From positions 1,860,001 to 1,924,000 of the forward strand of contig CBDDKN010000001.1 of NCBI GenBank assembly GCA_965230215.1: DNA of 64,000 nt, written 5' to 3'. Positions 60,040 to 64,000 of this stretch are shown here, one piece after another. The number at the start of each line of letters is the position of its first letter. The first letter of the stretch is position 1. Source of the stretch: RFSX01 sp965230215. Lineage in GTDB: Bacteria; Bacteroidota; Bacteroidia; Chitinophagales; Saprospiraceae. Both the position numbers and the translations under genes were made by a program. Below the pieces are notes generated by a model. The model saw nothing but the letters and a program-made list of their open reading frames with translations, had not been told where the DNA came from and did not search any database.

Positions 60040-60549
60040 TTATTCTCCTCCACCTTGAACTGTGACATTGAGGATATCTTGATCAAACAAATACAAACCA
60101 CTCTTCTCCTCGCCAATCAATTCCAGTTTATCATTTAATGTACGCGCCAGCGCCTCTTCTTCTATCTGCTCTGCTACATACCATTGAAGAAAATTATGCG
60201 TCGCATAATCTTTTTCTTCCAAAGCGATATCAACAAGCTTGTTAATGCTATTGGACACCATCTCCTCATGTTTAAGCAGCTCTTGAAAAGCATGCTTGAT
60301 TGAAGGATACGTCAGAGCAGGCTGTGGCAACTGAGGAATCATAGCGAAACCACCTCTTTCATTAATGAAATGAATAAGCTTCAACATATGCATACGCTCC
60401 TCTTCTGAATGTCTGTAGAAAAAAGCAGTGATATTATCAATCCCAGGCTGTATCTCAGCCCATGATGCCATCGCTAAATATACCTGTGATGATTCTGCTT
60501 CGATTCTTACCTGTGAATTCAATGCCTCTTGCATTCTCTTTGATAACAT
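60040..60549 (-). CDS. Ferritin (non-haem, FtnA-like)
   Basis: 169-aa iron storage protein. The four-helix bundle has MLSKRMQEALNSQVRIEAES, SQVYLAMASWAEIQPGIDNI, FFYRHSEEERMHMLKLIHFI and a C-terminal NFLQWYVAEQIEEEALARTL. Ferroxidase residues are present (Glu in the R-I-E-A-E helix, E-E-E-R-M-H, and E-E-E in the fourth helix). Predicted to assemble into a 24-mer cytosolic cage. No operator like those at 40275 or 44269 was seen upstream. Confidence 0.95.
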   Translation of the reverse strand: MLSKRMQEALNSQVRIEAESSQVYLAMASWAEIQPGIDNITAFFYRHSEEERMHMLKLIHFINERGGFAMIPQLPQPALTYPSIKHAFQELLKHEEMVSNSINKLVDIALEEKDYATHNFLQWYVAEQIEEEALARTLNDKLELIGEEKSGLYLFDQDILNVTVQGGGE

Positions 60550-60699
60550 ATCTCTAGATTTTTTTTGTGTATATATAACAATACAATATCGTCAGAAGTT
60601 ATCGATTTTGGCCCTTAATCATGCTTTCTGCAGTATTTTAGAAGCAATCTAAAGTATCTATTTCCTGCATTTTGATAATATTTGCATCAAATTTCAAAC

Positions 60700-62370
60700 A
60701 TGTCTGACAACAAGGTCATCTTCTCAATGGAAGGAGTCTCAAAGACTTATCCTCCCAAGAAAAAAGTACTTAACAATATCTGGTTATCATTCTTTTATGG
60801 GGCCAAAATCGGCGTATTGGGTCTCAATGGTGCTGGTAAATCCAGCTTGCTTAAAATAATTGCAGGAATTGATGATAATTATGAAGGCAAGGTGTATTTC
60901 GATAAGGAATACAAGATCGGATACCTCGCCCAGGAACCAGAACTGGATGAATCCAAAACGGTAAAAGAAACAGTACAGGAAGGTGTCCAGCATATTGTCG
61001 ATGTCATTAAAGCTTACGATGAGGTTAACGCCAAATTCGAAGAACCCATGACAGACGATGAGATGAATGCCCTCTTGGAAAAGCAAGGTGATCTGGCTGA
61101 GCAAATGGATCACTATAATGCCTGGGAGTTGGATCATAAGCTTGAAATGGCGATGGATTCATTGAGGCTTCCACCCGATGATCAGAAGATTGAAGTGCTT
61201 TCAGGAGGTGAAAGAAGACGCGTCGCATTATGCCGTCTTCTGCTTAGTCAACCTGATATTCTATTGCTGGACGAGCCTACCAACCACTTGGATGCTGAAT
61301 CCGTGCATTGGTTAGAACAATTCCTTCAAAGTTTCCCTGGAACCGTAATAGCGGTAACTCACGATAGGTACTTCCTTGATAATGTAGCGGGATGGATACT
61401 GGAACTCGATCGAGGCGAAGGTATTCCATGGGAAGGCAACTACTCCTCCTGGCTGGATCAAAAGTCCAAAAGACTTGAAATGGAAGAAAAGCAGGAATCC
61501 AAAAGGAAAAAAGCCCTTGAAAGAGAATTGGAATGGTCGCGCATGGCTCCAAAGGCCAGACAAGCCAAAGGGAAAGCGCGTTTGAATGCCTATGAAAAAC
61601 TTGCTGGAGAAGAAAGCAAGGAGAAAGAACGCAAACTTGAACTCTTCATTCCACCTGGACCAAGACTGGGTGACCAGGTTATTGAGTTTAACAACATAAG
61701 CAAATCCTTTGGTGACAGGATGCTGATTGAAAACCTTTCCTTCAGTGTACCTAAAAATGCCATCATTGGCATCATCGGTGCCAATGGTGTTGGTAAGTCA
61801 ACCCTTTTCAGGATGATCATGGGTGAGGAAACACCGGATAGTGGAGATATAAATATTGGCTCCACAGTGCACCTCAGTTATGTGGATCAATCCCACAAAG
61901 ATCTATTACCTGATAAAACAGTCTACGAGATCGTAGGAGGCGGTAATGAAATTATTGAAATAGGCAGCAAAGAGATAAACGTAAGAGCTTATATAAGCAA
62001 GTTCAATTTTACCGGTGCTGATCAACAAAAGAAACTTGAAGTGCTTTCTGGAGGTGAAAGAAATCGTGTTCACCTAGCCATCACATTGCGTGAAGGTGGC
62101 AATGTCTTGCTCCTGGATGAGCCTACCAATGATATTGATGTCAATACTCTACGCGCACTTGAAGAAGCTATTGAAAACTTTGCAGGTTGCGTATTGGTGA
62201 TTTCTCACGACCGTTGGTTTATTGACAGACTAGCCACCCATATTCTGGCATTTGAAGATGATGCAAAGGTGCGATTCTTCGAAGGTAACTTTAGTGCCTA
62301 CGAAGAGCAAAAGAAACAGGAGTTGGGTGATGTAACACCTAAAAGACCGAGATTTAAGTCGCTGCTTTAA
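60700..62370 (+). CDS. ettA: Energy-dependent translational throttle protein EttA (ABC-F)
   Basis: 556-aa ABC-F ATPase acting at the ribosomal E site. It has two ABC domains: Walker A GLNGAGKSSLLKI and GANGVGKSTLFRM; signatures LSGGERRRVALCRLL and LSGGERNRVHLAITL; Walker B LLLDEPTNHLD and LLLDEPTNDID. The EttA-specific arm and linker (MAPKARQAKGKARLNAYEKL) are present. A TTG at 60682 also fits the frame, but M-S-D-N-K-V-I-F-S-M at 60700 matches the family N-terminus and length (E. coli EttA 555 aa). Confidence 0.97.
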   Translation: MSDNKVIFSMEGVSKTYPPKKKVLNNIWLSFFYGAKIGVLGLNGAGKSSLLKIIAGIDDNYEGKVYFDKEYKIGYLAQEPELDESKTVKETVQEGVQHIVDVIKAYDEVNAKFEEPMTDDEMNALLEKQGDLAEQMDHYNAWELDHKLEMAMDSLRLPPDDQKIEVLSGGERRRVALCRLLLSQPDILLLDEPTNHLDAESVHWLEQFLQSFPGTVIAVTHDRYFLDNVAGWILELDRGEGIPWEGNYSSWLDQKSKRLEMEEKQESKRKKALERELEWSRMAPKARQAKGKARLNAYEKLAGEESKEKERKLELFIPPGPRLGDQVIEFNNISKSFGDRMLIENLSFSVPKNAIIGIIGANGVGKSTLFRMIMGEETPDSGDINIGSTVHLSYVDQSHKDLLPDKTVYEIVGGGNEIIEIGSKEINVRAYISKFNFTGADQQKKLEVLSGGERNRVHLAITLREGGNVLLLDEPTNDIDVNTLRALEEAIENFAGCVLVISHDRWFIDRLATHILAFEDDAKVRFFEGNFSAYEEQKKQELGDVTPKRPRFKSLL

Positions 62371-63048
62371 TTACTTGTATTGGCTTTTCAGCAATGCGCT
62401 GAATACCTTTTTTACCTTTTCTACTTTGGGCTTGCTGACCCTCATAACATAACTGTTATCAGGGTGTAACTCATAGTAGTTTTGATGGTATTCTTCTGCT
62501 ACCCAAAATTCCTCATATGGGACAACCTGGGTAACGATGGGATCGGAATAGACTCCTTCTTCATTTACAGCATCGATCATCATACCAATAACATTCTTTT
62601 CTTCTTCTGACTGGTAGAATATAGCTGAACGATATTCAGCACCTACATCCGGCCCCTGTCTGTTCAAAGTGGTTGGATCGTGAGCAATAAAAAAGACCTC
62701 AAGCAAAGTCTTATAGTCTATCTTTTCTTTATCATAGTATATATAGATCGCTTCAGCATGACCTGTAGTACCTTCTCCTACTTCATAGTATCCAGGATAT
62801 TCCTTATGTCCTCCGGAATATCCACTGATCACATCAACAACACCCTCTATACGCTCAAAAGCGGCCTCTGTACACCAAAAACAGCCACCTGCAAAAACAG
62901 CAGTTTCATAATTCTCCAATTTATTCTTCTTGGTATACTTGACTACCTGGTATGTCGCTTTATCTTGTTCACCCGCAACAGAAGCTGTCTTATTTGAACT
63001 GCATGACAAGAGAAACGAAAACAGGATTATACTTAGGTGTAGGTACAT
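62371..63048 (-). CDS. msrA: Peptide-methionine (S)-S-oxide reductase (MsrA), exported lipoprotein
   Basis: 225-aa repair enzyme reducing methionine-S-sulfoxide in oxidised proteins. The lipoprotein signal ends at Cys16 (FSFLLSC), so it acts in the periplasm. The catalytic motif GGCFWCTEAAFERIEGV (Cys56) starts the domain, followed by GYSGGHKEYPGYYEVGEGTT, GHAEAIYIYYD and GAEYRSAIFYQ. Abuts the EttA stop by 1 bp, convergent. Confidence 0.95.
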   Translation of the reverse strand: MYLHLSIILFSFLLSCSSNKTASVAGEQDKATYQVVKYTKKNKLENYETAVFAGGCFWCTEAAFERIEGVVDVISGYSGGHKEYPGYYEVGEGTTGHAEAIYIYYDKEKIDYKTLLEVFFIAHDPTTLNRQGPDVGAEYRSAIFYQSEEEKNVIGMMIDAVNEEGVYSDPIVTQVVPYEEFWVAEEYHQNYYELHPDNSYVMRVSKPKVEKVKKVFSALLKSQYK

Positions 63049-63097
63049 AATTGAATTTTTATAGGAATAAAACCGATGAGCTCGGTATTTGTTGTTG

Positions 63098-64000
63098 TCA
63101 GGACAAACTTAATTCTCTGTCCACATTACTTTTCCAATTGGCATCAAGGGATTTGATGTACATCTTGTATTCCCGGAAAGCAATGAAAGCCATTTTCAAA
63201 CTGATGGGTTGAATACCCCTGGCTTTTTGAATATTGGATATCTCATATATGGTTCGCCAAAGACTATAAAAACTCTTGTATTTATCTTTGATTTTTACTC
63301 TATGGTCATATATATGGATCGGCTCACTGGCAATGCCATTCATCTCTAGAATCTTGAAATTCTTGCCTTCCAATAAATCGTCCCAGTTGCCATATTTGAC
63401 ATCAAATCGACCATAATACACCTCCTCCATAGAACTGTTAATCTTGTTAAAGAGGGTATTCAATTTGTCGTTAATCAAATGGTTGCCATCTGAAAAAGTA
63501 GTGCCTCGGCAATGGTTTCCTATGGGCTCCACCAGAAAGGTTTCATCTTTTGCCAGGACCTTGTCCAGAACCGCAGTGGCGCCTTCCTCCTCCATTCGAT
63601 CTATCTGCAATCGACTGCGTTGGTCTGTCTCCATCAATTGTCTTATCGTGGAAAAACCATCACCTTTTAAACGCAAAAAATCCTTCAAACCTACCGACAC
63701 TACATGACCTTCCGTATCAGAAGGTTTTCTCACGTAGAATATGCCACATTCATTGGGAAGATCTATATATTCCTGAATCAATATATCTATGTTGTTGGCA
63801 TTTAGATAGGCTTTCAACTCCTTTTCAGATTCTATCAATGCTACCAAAATACCCCTCTCACCAACATCTGGTTTTGCTATGATCGGAAAATTAAGTCCTG
63901 AAGATCTCATTTGCTCAAGAACAAGCCTGACTTCACGTTTTTCCTTCTCTACATAAAATGTAACAGGAATATAGTCTTCTGGTATCTGAGAAAGGATCTT
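63098..64000 (-). CDS. ATP-grasp domain protein, 5'-truncated by window edge
   Basis: The frame stays open on the minus strand through the last base, so the start lies beyond the window; the ATG at 63910 is internal. About 300 residues are visible. ATP-grasp features are FPIIAKPDVGERGI (nucleotide Lys), ILIQEYIDLPNEC, GRFDVKYGNW and KILEMNGIASEP. The fold resembles D-alanine-D-alanine ligase or carboxylate-amine ligases, but the substrate-binding N-terminus is missing. Function uncertain. Confidence 0.75.
   Translation of the reverse strand, partial: KILSQIPEDYIPVTFYVEKEKREVRLVLEQMRSSGLNFPIIAKPDVGERGILVALIESEKELKAYLNANNIDILIQEYIDLPNECGIFYVRKPSDTEGHVVSVGLKDFLRLKGDGFSTIRQLMETDQRSRLQIDRMEEEGATAVLDKVLAKDETFLVEPIGNHCRGTTFSDGNHLINDKLNTLFNKINSSMEEVYYGRFDVKYGNWDDLLEGKNFKILEMNGIASEPIHIYDHRVKIKDKYKSFYSLWRTIYEISNIQKARGIQPISLKMAFIAFREYKMYIKSLDANWKSNVDRELSLS

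Noticed and set aside
61277..61563. Overlapping minus-strand frames inside ettA
   Set aside because: Antisense shadows of a well-conserved ABC-F gene.

Overview
This 64 kb window comes from a member of the Bacteroidota, most likely a marine, aerobic or microaerobic one. The evidence is: SusC/SusD outer-membrane pairs; secreted proteins carrying type IX secretion (T9SS) C-terminal signals of both the short 'PNPF' kind and the gliding-motility CHU_C kind; TAnnTTTG-type -7 promoter boxes; type B ribosomal protein L31; the alternative Bacteroidota GlmU-like protein; a detached atpDC pair with a very short epsilon subunit; and AT-rich intergenic DNA. The giant cysteine-rich, dockerin-containing secreted proteins resemble those common in Saprospiria, but that placement is an inference. 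No rRNA, tRNA, insertion sequence, prophage or CRISPR array was seen.

Layout. 1-15.5 kb is housekeeping: an HtrA-type protease (cut by the window edge), Lgt, a glycosyltransferase, an alanine/sodium symporter, a sugar isomerase with a ROK kinase, YraN, L31, a GlmU-like protein, a methyltransferase, a polysaccharide deacetylase, atpDC, ScpA and an RsmI-like methylase. 15.6-37.7 kb is a glycan and secretion region. Two giant paralogous T9SS proteins flank a five-gene operon (T9SS starch-binding-like protein, SusC, SusD, PKD lipoprotein, GH16 lipoprotein) that looks like a beta-1,3-glucan (laminarin-type) utilisation locus. A CHU_C-type adhesin-like gene, broken by a one-base frameshift, lies between them. 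38.1-39.5 kb holds mnmE. 39.5-46.7 kb is a metal-uptake regulon: a DtxR/MntR repressor divergent from an ABC importer (binding lipoprotein, ATPase, two permeases) and a TonB receptor. Two near-identical palindromes overlap the -7 boxes of both transcription units, and the first permease carries a fused DtxR-like domain. 46.8-49.9 kb is a cobalamin-riboswitch-controlled unit: a BtuB-like receptor and a T9SS-exported DUF4465 (BtuH-like) protein.

49.9-57.2 kb is a sulfur/persulfide island. A seven-gene minus-strand operon (rhodanese, SulP, Usp, thioredoxin, two YeeE/YedE proteins, a one-haem lipoprotein) faces a heavy-metal-associated (HMA) domain protein, a Crp/Fnr regulator broken by a one-base deletion, and a persulfide-dioxygenase-like MBL-rhodanese protein. 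The two transcription units share a 14-bp dyad, GTRACWCAGGTYAC in promoter orientation, placed at exactly the same distance from their -7 boxes. 57.2-64 kb is mixed: an FMN reductase, a thioesterase, MscS, DUF2007, ferritin, EttA, MsrA and an ATP-grasp enzyme cut by the window edge.

The most interesting signals are the Crp-site pair and sulfur island, the metal operator pair with the permease-DtxR fusion, the B12 riboswitch unit with a possible start-codon-sequestering helix, and the twin giant proteins with identical leaders. The two single-base frameshifts could be real or sequencing errors and should be checked against reads.
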